A DNA stretch of 21,400 bases from an uncultured Oscillospiraceae bacterium (GCA_934565795.1 CAKTIM010000032.1:1-21400), one strand, 5' to 3'; positions 6,955-13,714 are shown, counted from the first letter of the stretch. The notes: generated by a model from the letters alone, not told the origin. Numbers and translations: made by a program.

Positions 6955-7935
6955 ATGAAAAAGTTTATCAGCCTGATTCTTGCCGCCGCCATGGCGCTGT
7001 CCGTATTCGCCGTTTCCGCTCTGGCCGAGGAGGCCGAAAAGCCCAGCTTCAAGGTCGCCATCGTGCAGCAGCTGGATCACGCATCCCTGGATGAAATCCG
7101 CACCGCCGCCGAAGGAAAGCTCCTGGCCCTGGCCGAGGAGAACGGCGTGGAGCTGGAGGTCAAGGACTTCAACGGTCAGAACGACGCCACCGTCCTGAAC
7201 CAGATCGGCGCAAAGGTCGTCTCCGACGGCTACGACGCCATCATCCCCATTGCCACCCTGGCCGCCACCTGCATGACCACCGCCACCGAGGACACCGACA
7301 TCCCCGTGATCTACGCCGCCATCTCCGACCCGGAGAGCTCCGGCCTGACCGGCATCGAGAACGTCACCGGCACCTCCGACGCCCTGAACACCCCCTTCAT
7401 CCTGGACATGATGCTGGCCGTCCAGCCCGACATCCAGACGGTGGGTCTGCTGTACTCCCGCTCCGAGATCAACTCCGAGGTTCCCATCGCCCAGGCCAAG
7501 GAATACCTGGATGAAAAGGGCATTGCCTATATTGAAAAGACTGGCAACACCGCCGACGAGGTGCTCTCCGCCGCCTCCGAGCTGGCCGAGCGCTGCGACG
7601 CCGTGTTCACCCCCACCGATAACACCGTCATGGCCGTGGAAAGCGCCGTGGCCGAGATTCTGAACGAGGCGGGCGTGCCCCACTACACCGGCGCGGATTC
7701 CTTCGTGGCCTGCGGCGCCTTCACCACCTGCGGCGTCAACTACACCGAGCTGGGCGAAAAGACCGCCGAGATGGCCTTTGATATCCTCATGGGCGGCGAA
7801 GTCCCCGAGTACCACGTCATGGACGGCGGCATCATCACCGTCAACACCGAAACCGCCGCTCAGCTGGGCATCGATTACGCCCCCTTCTTCGACATGGCCA
7901 ACACCGTCAAAGAAGTGACCACCACCGAAGAGTAA
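6955..7935 (+). CDS. trpX: ABC importer substrate-binding protein, TrpX-like
   Basis: Extracytoplasmic solute-binding protein of 326 aa of the ABC_sub_bind type (COG2984-like), the group used in T-box-controlled tryptophan importers. The N-terminus is a clear signal peptide: MKKFISLILAAAMALSVFA then VSALA before Glu-rich mature sequence. There is no lipobox cysteine, unusual for a Gram-positive binding protein. Two periplasmic-binding-type lobes follow; family-like stretches include VAIVQQLDHASLDEIRTA, FNGQNDA, IPVIYAAISDPESSGL and VFTPTDNTVMA. I chose ATG 6955 because the signal peptide starts there and AAGGAG (6941-6946) precedes it. An in-frame ATG at 6871 has an even stronger AAGGAGG (6856-6862). 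Tryptophan as ligand is inferred from the leader's UGG specifier and the operon type. Confidence 0.88.
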   Translation: MKKFISLILAAAMALSVFAVSALAEEAEKPSFKVAIVQQLDHASLDEIRTAAEGKLLALAEENGVELEVKDFNGQNDATVLNQIGAKVVSDGYDAIIPIATLAATCMTTATEDTDIPVIYAAISDPESSGLTGIENVTGTSDALNTPFILDMMLAVQPDIQTVGLLYSRSEINSEVPIAQAKEYLDEKGIAYIEKTGNTADEVLSAASELAERCDAVFTPTDNTVMAVESAVAEILNEAGVPHYTGADSFVACGAFTTCGVNYTELGEKTAEMAFDILMGGEVPEYHVMDGGIITVNTETAAQLGIDYAPFFDMANTVKEVTTTEE

Positions 7936-7946
7936 GCTGCAACCAA

Positions 7947-7971
7947 AACCTCCCCTTTTTTAGGGGAGGTT
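7947..7971. repeat. Hairpin between trpX and trpY
   Basis: Perfect 10-bp stem AACCTCCCCT/AGGGGAGGTT around a five-T loop, 11 bases past the trpX stop. No T-run follows. Such a hairpin can protect the 3' end of the binding-protein part of the transcript and raise its level over the permease; that role is inferred. Confidence 0.6.
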
Positions 7972-8005
7972 GGTTCGTCTAAAAAATTACACAAGGAGAA
8001 TTTCC

Positions 8006-8884
8006 ATGTTTTCAACCACCGTTTTGATCAATGCCCTGGAGTTGGGGTGTATTTATTCCCTGGTGGCGCTGGCGCTGTTCCTCAGCTTCCGGGTGCTGAA
8101 CATTGCGGATATGACCACCAACGGCGCGTTCACCCTGGGCTGCGCCGTGTCCGCGACCTTGGCGGTGGCGGGGCATCCGTACCTGGCCTTTCCGGCGGCC
8201 ATGCTGGCCGGAGCGGCGGCGGGCTTCATCACCGCCGTGCTGCAAACCCGGTTCCGCATCCCCTCCATCCTGGCGGGCATCATTACGGATACAGGGCTGT
8301 ACACCGTGAACCTGGCCGTCATGGGCTTCTCCTCCAATGTAAACCTGCTGAAAAAGACCACCCTGTTTACGGATGTCAAGCCCTTCCTGGGAGCCTATTA
8401 CCGCCTGATCCCCTCCGCCGCCGTGGCGCTGCTGGTGGCGGTGCTGATGATCCTGTTCCTGAAAACCCGGCTGGGCCTGTCCATCCGCGCCACCGGCGAT
8501 AACCCGGATATGGTTCGCGCCAGCTCCATCAATACCTCCTTTACCATTACCGTGGGCCTGTGCATCGCCAATGCCCTGACCGCTCTGTCCGGCGCGCTGC
8601 TGGCCCAGTACCAGAAGAGCGCGGATATCAACCTGGGCACCGGCATGGTCATCATCGGCCTGGCCTCCCTCATCATCGGCGAGGCGCTGCTGCCCAAGGG
8701 GAAGCTCTGGCTCAAGGTGCTGGGGGCCATCCTCGGCTCCGTGGTCTACCGCTTCATCATCGCCATTGCCCTGCGGATCGACCTGCCCACCGAATGCCTC
8801 AAGCTGATCTCCGCCGTGATCGTGGCCCTGGCCATCGGCCTGCCCGCCCTGAAAAGCGCCAAGGGAGGAAAAGTAAAATGCTGA
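8006..8884 (+). CDS. trpY: ABC importer permease, TrpY-like
   Basis: Integral membrane subunit of 292 aa of the branched-chain amino acid/ribose permease superfamily (BPD_transp_2; COG4120-like). About eight to nine hydrophobic segments are visible, beginning TTVLINALELGCIYSLVALA and continuing with FRVLNIADMTTNGAFTLG, typical of the family's first helices. The loop GLSIRATGDNPDMVRASSI resembles the cytoplasmic coupling loop that contacts the ATPase. Start ATG 8006 follows ACAAGGAG (7991-7998); the reading frame extends upstream but without a ribosome site. Its stop overlaps the start of the ATPase gene (ATGCTGA), indicating translational coupling. One permease gene suggests a homodimer in the membrane. 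Confidence 0.9.
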   Translation: MFSTTVLINALELGCIYSLVALALFLSFRVLNIADMTTNGAFTLGCAVSATLAVAGHPYLAFPAAMLAGAAAGFITAVLQTRFRIPSILAGIITDTGLYTVNLAVMGFSSNVNLLKKTTLFTDVKPFLGAYYRLIPSAAVALLVAVLMILFLKTRLGLSIRATGDNPDMVRASSINTSFTITVGLCIANALTALSGALLAQYQKSADINLGTGMVIIGLASLIIGEALLPKGKLWLKVLGAILGSVVYRFIIAIALRIDLPTECLKLISAVIVALAIGLPALKSAKGGKVKC

Positions 8885-9672
8885 AAATCGACCATATTTC
8901 AAAAACCTTTGCCCCCGGCACCGTCAATGAAAAGAAAGCCCTCAGCGACGTGAGCCTGCACCTGGCCCCCGGCGATTTCGTCACCATCCTCGGCTCCAAC
9001 GGCGCGGGCAAGTCCACCCTGTTCAATGCCATTGCCGGCACCTTCCAGCCGGACACCGGCAAAATCCTGGTGGACGGCGCGGACGTGACCAGAATGCCGG
9101 ACTACAAGCGCAGTAAATTCATCGGCCGCATGTTCCAGGATCCCCTGAAGGGCACCGCCCCCAATATGACCATCGAGGAAAATCTGGCCCTGTGCTACCT
9201 GCGGGCCTCCCAGCGGCGCTCCCCCTTTTCCATGGTCTCCGCCGCCGAGCGGCGGGAGTTTCGGACGCGGCTGGCAGAGCTGGGCTTAGGCCTGGAGGAT
9301 CGCATGGACACCGTGGTGGGCCTGCTCTCCGGCGGCCAGCGCCAGGCACTGACGCTGCTGATGGCCACCCTGGTCACCCCCAAGCTCCTGCTGCTGGACG
9401 AGCACACCGCCGCCCTGGATCCCGCAACGGCGGAAAAGGTGCTGGCGCTGACCAAGAAAATCGTGGCTGAAAACGGCATCACCTGCCTGATGATCACCCA
9501 CAACGTCCAATCCGCCCTGTCCCTGGGCAACCGCACCATTATGATGAAGGACGGCCACATCGTCCTGGAGCTTTCCGGCGACACAAGAAAAACCATCACC
9601 ACCGAACAACTCCTGCAAGCCTTCCACCAACAAGGCCTGGACAACGACCGCATCCTGTTCAGCGCAGAATAA
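8878..9672 (+). CDS. trpZ: ABC importer ATPase, TrpZ-like
   Basis: Cytosolic ATP-binding subunit of 264 aa (COG1101-like). All motifs are intact: Walker A GSNGAGKST (residues 39-47), Q-loop FQD (about 86-88), signature LSGGQ (150-154), Walker B LLLLDEHTAALD (from 170, catalytic Glu175) and the switch His208 in ITHN. It drives uptake through the permease encoded just upstream, whose last seven bases overlap this gene. The ribosome site is AAGGGAGG (8861-8868) inside trpY. The three-gene order of binding protein, permease and ATPase behind one T-box matches known TrpXYZ loci in Firmicutes. Confidence 0.92.
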   Translation: MLKIDHISKTFAPGTVNEKKALSDVSLHLAPGDFVTILGSNGAGKSTLFNAIAGTFQPDTGKILVDGADVTRMPDYKRSKFIGRMFQDPLKGTAPNMTIEENLALCYLRASQRRSPFSMVSAAERREFRTRLAELGLGLEDRMDTVVGLLSGGQRQALTLLMATLVTPKLLLLDEHTAALDPATAEKVLALTKKIVAENGITCLMITHNVQSALSLGNRTIMMKDGHIVLELSGDTRKTITTEQLLQAFHQQGLDNDRILFSAE

Positions 9673-9683
9673 AAATTAAAAAA

Positions 9684-9743
9684 GCCAAGGCAGCCCCCGC
9701 CGCATGCACCATCATGCGCCGCGCAAACCTGCCTTGGCTTTTT
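9684..9743. terminator. Bidirectional intrinsic terminator
   Basis: Perfect 10-bp stem GCCAAGGCAG (9684-9693) with CTGCCTTGGC (9729-9738), containing an inner GCATG/CATGC hairpin. T-runs lie on both sides: TTTTT at 9739-9743 on the plus strand, and on the minus strand TTTTTT followed by AATTTTT. It separates trpZ from the convergent small-protein cluster. Confidence 0.92.
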
Positions 9744-9764
9744 ATACAGCGAACACCGACCAGG

Positions 9765-10022
9765 TCACTTCAGCCCCTTGGTCAAGGGGATCAGCATGAG
9801 AAGAACCACGATGCCGATGATGCCTATCACAATTCCCAGAACCAGTTTGCCGAATACCATGCTCAGGCACATGCCTACGCCCAGGAGCATACCGGCTACG
9901 CCGCTGACGGTGCCCTGGGTTCGCATGCCCCATTCGGGCAGCAGCGCCATGCACATGTCCAGGGCGAAGAACACGCCGCTGACGGTTCCCAGAATCAATG
10001 CTACAAAATTACTCTTTTTCAT
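9765..10022 (-). CDS. Small membrane protein, 85 aa, unknown function
   Basis: I do not recognise a named family with certainty. The 85 residues start MKKSNFVALILGTVSGVFFA and are almost wholly hydrophobic. There are probably three membrane segments (about 6-28, 37-55 and 58-80), with short polar turns PEWGMRTQG and, at the end, LTKGLK. Glycine-rich small-residue patterns (GTVSGV occurs twice, at residues 12-17 and 37-42) suggest packed helices or an internal duplication. Start: ATG complement of 10020-10022 behind AAGGAGG, a strong site. It is last in a three-gene minus-strand cluster, 16 bases after the hendecad-repeat gene, and ends at the shared terminator. Its membrane location is visible in the sequence; a role is not. 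Confidence 0.85.
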   Translation of the reverse strand: MKKSNFVALILGTVSGVFFALDMCMALLPEWGMRTQGTVSGVAGMLLGVGMCLSMVFGKLVLGIVIGIIGIVVLLMLIPLTKGLK

Positions 10023-10038
10023 CGTTTATTTCCTCCTT

Positions 10039-10263
10039 TTATTTGTGGGCGGCCTTCAGCCGCTGCTTTGCTTCCTCTACGGTTTCTCCGTCGCGGGTCA
10101 GATAGCGGTCTACGAAACCGGCCTCGATCTTCTGATAGCCGCTGACCACGGTGTGCTCGATGCCCTGATACCCGCCGACCACCGTCTGCTCAATTTTCCT
10201 GTAGCCGCTGACCACGGCTTCCTCGATCTTTTTGTTTGCCTGAACCAGCTTTGATCTTGTCAT
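10039..10263 (-). CDS. 74-aa protein with four tandem 11-residue repeats
   Basis: Unrecognised small soluble protein. Residues 12-55 are four back-to-back 11-residue units: KIEEAVVSGYR, KIEQTVVGGYQ, GIEHTVVSGYQ and KIEAGFVDRYL. The pattern is xIExxVVxGYx, with strictly placed Ile, Val and Tyr. An 11-residue period is the hendecad signature of amphipathic or coiled-coil helices. A charged tail follows: TRDGETVEEAKQRLKAAHK. No signal peptide or membrane segment is seen. I place the start at the Met beginning MTRSKLVQANK, which has AAAGGTGAG just upstream; a longer frame upstream would overlap the 32-aa gene. It sits 34 bases after that gene and 16 before the 85-aa membrane protein, so the three are probably co-transcribed. 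It may lie along the membrane or bundle its neighbours, which is inference. Confidence 0.85.
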   Translation of the reverse strand: MTRSKLVQANKKIEEAVVSGYRKIEQTVVGGYQGIEHTVVSGYQKIEAGFVDRYLTRDGETVEEAKQRLKAAHK

Positions 10264-10297
10264 TTGATTTCTCACCTTTCCAAATTTGTTATACTTG

Positions 10298-10396
10298 TTA
10301 AGCGGAGATACGATTTCTGCGGTGCAGGGAGATTCCCAGCAGCACCGCACCGATGCCTGCCGCGCCCACGGACAGGGCGGCGATCCACCTTTTCAT
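10298..10396 (-). CDS. 32-aa single-pass membrane peptide
   Basis: A very short gene encoding MKRWIAALSVGAAGIGAVLL followed by GISLHRRNRISA. It has a strong ribosome site (AAAGGAG) at good distance, a clear start and a stop, and is the first gene of the small-protein cluster. One hydrophobic helix (about residues 4-24) with glycine/alanine small-residue spacing is flanked by Lys/Arg at the N-terminus and by HRRNR at the C-terminus, so topology could go either way. It is too short for usual gene-calling limits. A leader-peptide role is possible, but the membrane-peptide composition and ribosome site favour a real small protein. No homologue is recognised. Confidence 0.7.
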   Translation of the reverse strand: MKRWIAALSVGAAGIGAVLLGISLHRRNRISA

Positions 10397-10612
10397 TGTG
10401 TCTGTCTCCTTTCCTTCGTTGATTGATGGCCTTATTCTACAGCCGCCATATTTGCGAATTGCTTAAATCGTGTTTGCAAAATATTAAGGAAGCTCTGATT
10501 CAACCGGCAGAGGCTGGCTGCCGGGGATTTCCCAGGCAGGGGGGACGCGGGCAAAAGGCCCGCCGTCCAGCCGCAGACGATTGATTCAGAGCTTCCGAGA
10601 CCCGTACCACTG
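10397..10612. other. Gap between hcp and the small-protein cluster
   Basis: The 216-base gap holds the palindromic element at 10488-10596. Between 10400 and 10487 is an AT-rich stretch that must carry the minus-strand promoter of the small genes. A TAGAAT -10 candidate is visible (complement of 10436-10441), but no matching -35. Imperfect inverted words (TTTGCGAATTGC...GTTTGCAAA) occur at 10451-10480 and could be an operator. Confidence 0.5.
10488..10596. repeat. 109-bp palindromic, MITE-like element
   Basis: Ends are 16-bp inverted repeats with one mismatch: GGAAGCTCTGATTCAA at 10488-10503 and TTGATTCAGAGCTTCC at 10581-10596. Inside are smaller hairpins (CCGGCAG/CTGCCGG and GGGC/GCCC). There is no open frame. 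It may serve as the hcp terminator on the minus strand (a weak TTAATATTTT follows) or be a small non-autonomous mobile element. Confidence 0.65.
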
Positions 10613-12208
10613 TTATCCGAGGAGTTGTTTCAGATCCTCCTCTGGCGTGGTAATGGGGGCAAGGGCAAAGTTTTCTACGAGGTAATTCAGCACATTGGGG
10701 GAAACAAATGCCGGCAGCGTGGGGCCGAGGCGGATGTTTTTGATGCCCAGGTGCAGCAGGGTCAGCAGGATGCATACCGCCTTCTGCTCATACCAGGAAA
10801 GCACCATGGACAGCAGCAGATCGTTCACGCCGCAGCCGAAGGCATCGGCAAGGGCGAGGGCGATCTGAATGGCGCTGTAGGCGTCGTTGCACTGCCCGAT
10901 ATCCATCAGGCGGGGCAGGCCGCCGACGGTGCCCAGGTCGAGGTCATTGAAGCGGTATTTGCCGCAGGCCAGGGTCAGCACCACGGTATCGGCAGGCGTC
11001 TGCTTTACAAACTCCGTGTAGTAATTGCGACCGGGACGTGCGCCGTCGCAGCCGGCGACCAGGAAGAAATGCCGGATCGCGCCGGATCTGACCGCCTCGA
11101 CGACCTGATCCGCCACACCGAGCACGGTGCCCCTGGCAAAGCCGGTCATAACTGAGCTACCGCCGTTGATGCCGGTGAAGGGCTTGTCCTCGGGGTAACC
11201 GCCCAGCTCTATAGCTTTCTCGATCACCGGGGTGAAGTCCTTATCCTCACCAATGTGCGTTATTTCGGGGTAGGATACCATCGCCGTGGTGAACACGCGG
11301 TCGGCGTAGCCGGGCTTCGGCGGCATCAGGCAATTGGTGGTGAACAGCACCGGGGCGGGGAGCGACGCAAATTCCCTCTGCTGGTTCTGCCACGCCGTGC
11401 CGAAATTGCCCCTGAGGTGGGTATACTTTTTCAGTGCGGGATAGCTGTGGGCAGGGAGCATTTCGCCGTGGGTGTAGATGTTGACGCCCTTGCCCTCGGT
11501 CTGCTCCAGCAGTAGCCTCAGGTCGTGGAGATCGTGGCCGGAGATGACGATGAACGGCCCCTTCTCCACGGTCAGCGGGACGGTAACAGGCGCGGGCGTT
11601 CCGTAGCTTTCGGTGTTGGCCTTATCCAAAAGCGCCATGCACCTGAGATTTTTCTCGCCGACCTCCATCACGACGGGCAGCAGCTCCTCCATGCCCCAGT
11701 CCTCGCCGATGGCAAAGAGGGCCTTGGCAAAGAAGCGGTTCACCTCTCCATCGGTATAGCCCAGCACCATGGCATGATGCGCATAAGCCGCCATCCCGCG
11801 CACGCCGAACAGAATGAGGGATTTGAGACTGCGGATATCCTCCTGCGCGTGCCAGACCTTCTCCATATCATAATCATCCGTTCGTCCGCACGCAGAGGTG
11901 CAGCAGGAACAGTCGGGAGCAAGGCGGGCCTTTTCCCGGTGCACCCGGTCAATCAGCTCCCGAAGGGTCTTTTCGTTGAAGCTCACATTTGTAACGGTGG
12001 TAAACAGCCCCTCGATCATCAGACGCCACGTTCCCTCGTTCACATCCGGGGCATTGTCCGCTGCCCGGGACAGTCCCACCAGCGCGCCGGTCAGCTCGTC
12101 CTGAAGCTTTGCCACATCGGCGGTCTTGCCGCATACCCCTGCTTTTCCCATGCAGCCGGTGCAGCCCGCCGTCTGCTCACACTGAAAACAAAACATTTTT
12201 TGATTCAT
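10613..12208 (-). CDS. hcp: Hybrid-cluster protein (hydroxylamine / NO reductase)
   Basis: Cytosolic iron-sulfur enzyme of 531 aa. The N-terminal cubane cluster ligands are C7, C10, C19 and C26 (CFQC, GC, VCGK). The C7-x2-C10 spacing is that of anaerobic-type Hcp rather than the enterobacterial type. Ligands of the 4Fe-2S-2O hybrid cluster are all recognisable in order: His in SGHDLHD, Glu in THGEMLPAH, Cys in TTNCLMPP, Cys in VAGCDGARPG, Cys in LACGKYRFN, Cys in DIGQCNDAYS, then Glu and Lys in SWYEQKAV. Family members reduce nitric oxide or hydroxylamine and relieve nitrosative stress. Start ATG 12208 follows TGAGGAT. It lies 24 bases after the ferredoxin-like gene, so they form one operon controlled from 12938-13051. 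Confidence 0.96.
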   Translation of the reverse strand: MNQKMFCFQCEQTAGCTGCMGKAGVCGKTADVAKLQDELTGALVGLSRAADNAPDVNEGTWRLMIEGLFTTVTNVSFNEKTLRELIDRVHREKARLAPDCSCCTSACGRTDDYDMEKVWHAQEDIRSLKSLILFGVRGMAAYAHHAMVLGYTDGEVNRFFAKALFAIGEDWGMEELLPVVMEVGEKNLRCMALLDKANTESYGTPAPVTVPLTVEKGPFIVISGHDLHDLRLLLEQTEGKGVNIYTHGEMLPAHSYPALKKYTHLRGNFGTAWQNQQREFASLPAPVLFTTNCLMPPKPGYADRVFTTAMVSYPEITHIGEDKDFTPVIEKAIELGGYPEDKPFTGINGGSSVMTGFARGTVLGVADQVVEAVRSGAIRHFFLVAGCDGARPGRNYYTEFVKQTPADTVVLTLACGKYRFNDLDLGTVGGLPRLMDIGQCNDAYSAIQIALALADAFGCGVNDLLLSMVLSWYEQKAVCILLTLLHLGIKNIRLGPTLPAFVSPNVLNYLVENFALAPITTPEEDLKQLLG

Positions 12209-12232
12209 TCTGAAATCCTCACTAAAAAAATC

Positions 12233-12937
12233 TTAATCCAGTATTTCCCCGTCCGTGGAGATGGTCACGACCTGCCAGGGGATGAATTTGCCGCTGTTGT
12301 GCAGCGCTGTTTTTGCCGCGTGGGCCAGGCCACCGCAGCAGGGAACCTCCATGCGCACGATGGTCACGCTCTTGATGTCGTTGCTGCGGATGATCTCGGT
12401 GAGCTTTTCGGCGTAGTCCACGCCGTCCAGCTTGGGGCAGCCGATCAGGGTGATGTGGCCCCGGATGAAGCGCTCGTGGAAGGCGGCGTAGGCATAGGCC
12501 GTGCAGTCGGCGGCGATGAGCAGCTTTGCGCCATCGAAATAGGGCGCGTTCACGGGGACGAGCTTGATTTGTACCGGCCACTGGGAAAGCCGGCTCTGGG
12601 CTGCGGTGGGGGCGGCCGCGGCGGGGGCGTCATGGCGCAGGGCCTTCATCCGCGCACCGGGGCAGCCGCCATGCAGGTGCATCCCCTCCCGCTGCATCCT
12701 CTGCTGCTTGTTGGCCAGCACCGCCGCCTCATCATAGGCAGCCGCCTCGCGCTCCACAAAGGAGATCGCCCCGGTGGGGCAGGCGGGCAGGCAGTTGCCC
12801 AGGCCGTCGCAGTAGTCGTCGCGCATCAGCCGGGCCTTTCCATCCACCATGGCAATGGCCCCCTCATGGCAGGCAGCGGCACAGGCGCCGCAGCCATTGC
12901 ATTTGTCCTGATCGATTTCAATAATTCTTCGCTTCAT
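12233..12937 (-). CDS. Ferredoxin-like 4Fe-4S protein partner of Hcp
   Basis: Protein of 234 aa with an N-terminal two-cluster ferredoxin domain and a cysteine-rich C-terminal domain. Cluster 1 ligands are C13, C16, C19 and C23 (CNGCGACAAAC). The second motif reads CDGLGNCLPACP: C43, C49 and C53 are present but the usual fourth Cys is Leu46, so it may hold a 3Fe-4S cluster or borrow a ligand. A Pro/Ala linker (about 120-135) leads to a domain with further cysteines (GGCPGARM, AADCTAYAY, LIGCPK, VPCCGG). It probably feeds electrons to Hcp, an inference from the operon and from the frequent pairing of such proteins with hcp in anaerobes. The start is placed at MKRRIIEID (12937), behind GGGGAGGAA; the longer frame upstream crosses the promoter. 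Confidence 0.9.
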   Translation of the reverse strand: MKRRIIEIDQDKCNGCGACAAACHEGAIAMVDGKARLMRDDYCDGLGNCLPACPTGAISFVEREAAAYDEAAVLANKQQRMQREGMHLHGGCPGARMKALRHDAPAAAAPTAAQSRLSQWPVQIKLVPVNAPYFDGAKLLIAADCTAYAYAAFHERFIRGHITLIGCPKLDGVDYAEKLTEIIRSNDIKSVTIVRMEVPCCGGLAHAAKTALHNSGKFIPWQVVTISTDGEILD

Positions 12938-12980
12938 AGCAGTTCCTCCCCGGAAAGCGCTGCAAGTTTCAGAGCCTTCC

Positions 12981-13009
12981 TTGTTTTTTTGTCCCAATTA
13001 TAATATAAT
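12981..13009 (+). promoter_or_regulatory. Promoter of the Crp/Fnr-type regulator gene
   Basis: TTGTTT (12981-12986), 17-bp spacer, TATAAT (13004-13009). Initiation near 13016 puts the palindrome at 13025-13038 just downstream of the start, a position suited to autorepression. Confidence 0.7.
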
Positions 13010-13038
13010 AAAATCTACAAGTCGGTTGAATTTTCAAC
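12997..13038 (-). promoter_or_regulatory. hcp-side promoter with regulator palindrome at -41.5
   Basis: On the minus strand a perfect TATAAT (12997-13002) has no good -35 box. The palindrome GTTGAA-TT-TTCAAC (13025-13038) is centred at 13031.5. That is 41.5 bases upstream of the start expected at about 12990, the class II activator position for Crp/Fnr proteins. The half-sites TTGA/TCAA are Fnr-like, but the gap is 4 bases instead of 6. Confidence 0.65.
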
Positions 13039-13051
13039 GAAGGAGGCTTTT

Positions 13052-13714
13052 ATGAAAGTTTTTTCCCCGTTGCTCCGCTCCTCGCAGCTCTTTTCCGGCA
13101 TTTCCCAGGAGGAGCTTACCGCCATGCTCTCCTGCCTCAGGGCAGAAAAAAAGGACTTCCCTAAGGAAGCCTTCGTGCTGCGCGCCGGTGATACGGCGCA
13201 ATCCATTGGTCTGGTGCTGTCGGGGAGCGTCCTCGTGATTCAGGAGGATGTCTGGGGCAACCGCAATATTCTCTCCAAGGCGGGGCCGGGGCAGACCTTC
13301 GCCGCCGCCTTTGCCTGTGCCCCCGGCGCGCGGCTGAACGTAAGCGTCGTGGCGGAGACGCCCGTCACCGCAATGTTTCTGAATGTAAGGCGGGTTCTGG
13401 AGGTGTGCCCCTCCGCCTGCGCGCACCACAGCCGGATCATCCGCAACCTGCTGAGCGAGCTGGCCGAAAAGAACCTGCGTTTCAACGAAAAGCTCACCCA
13501 CATGAGCCAGCGCAGCACCCGCGCAAAGCTGATGTCCTACCTCTCCACCGAGGCGCAGCGCCTGGGCAAATACGAATTCGACATCCCCTTTTCCCGTCAA
13601 CAGCTGGCCGACTACCTGGCCGTAGACCGCAGCGGCCTCTCCCAAGCCCTCACCACCCTCCACACCAACGGCCTCCTGGACTTCCACAAAAACCATTTCG
13701 TCTTGAAGGTGTAG
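13052..13714 (+). CDS. Crp/Fnr-family transcription regulator, probable regulator of hcp
   Basis: Cytosolic DNA-binding regulator of 220 aa. Residues about 15-120 form the cyclic-nucleotide-binding-like sensor barrel (GDTAQSIGLVLSGSVLVIQE). A long dimerisation helix follows (about 125-155), then a Crp-type winged helix-turn-helix at about 165-215 (FSRQQLADYLAVDRSGLSQA, with recognition helix DRSGLSQALTTL). The sensor lacks the N-terminal cysteine cluster of true Fnr; scattered Cys (FACAPG, EVCPSACAHH) might sense redox or bind haem/NO, which is open. The gene diverges from the ferredoxin-hcp operon across 114 bases that contain one palindrome, so it most likely activates hcp and represses itself, like HcpR-type regulators. 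Start ATG 13052 behind AAGGAGG (13040-13046). Confidence 0.9.
   Translation: MKVFSPLLRSSQLFSGISQEELTAMLSCLRAEKKDFPKEAFVLRAGDTAQSIGLVLSGSVLVIQEDVWGNRNILSKAGPGQTFAAAFACAPGARLNVSVVAETPVTAMFLNVRRVLEVCPSACAHHSRIIRNLLSELAEKNLRFNEKLTHMSQRSTRAKLMSYLSTEAQRLGKYEFDIPFSRQQLADYLAVDRSGLSQALTTLHTNGLLDFHKNHFVLKV

Noticed and set aside
10451..10480. Fnr/Crp-type operator upstream of the small-protein cluster
   Set aside because: TTTGCGAATTGC...GTTTGCAAA is only loosely symmetric and does not match the palindrome at 13025-13038, so I did not claim shared regulation.
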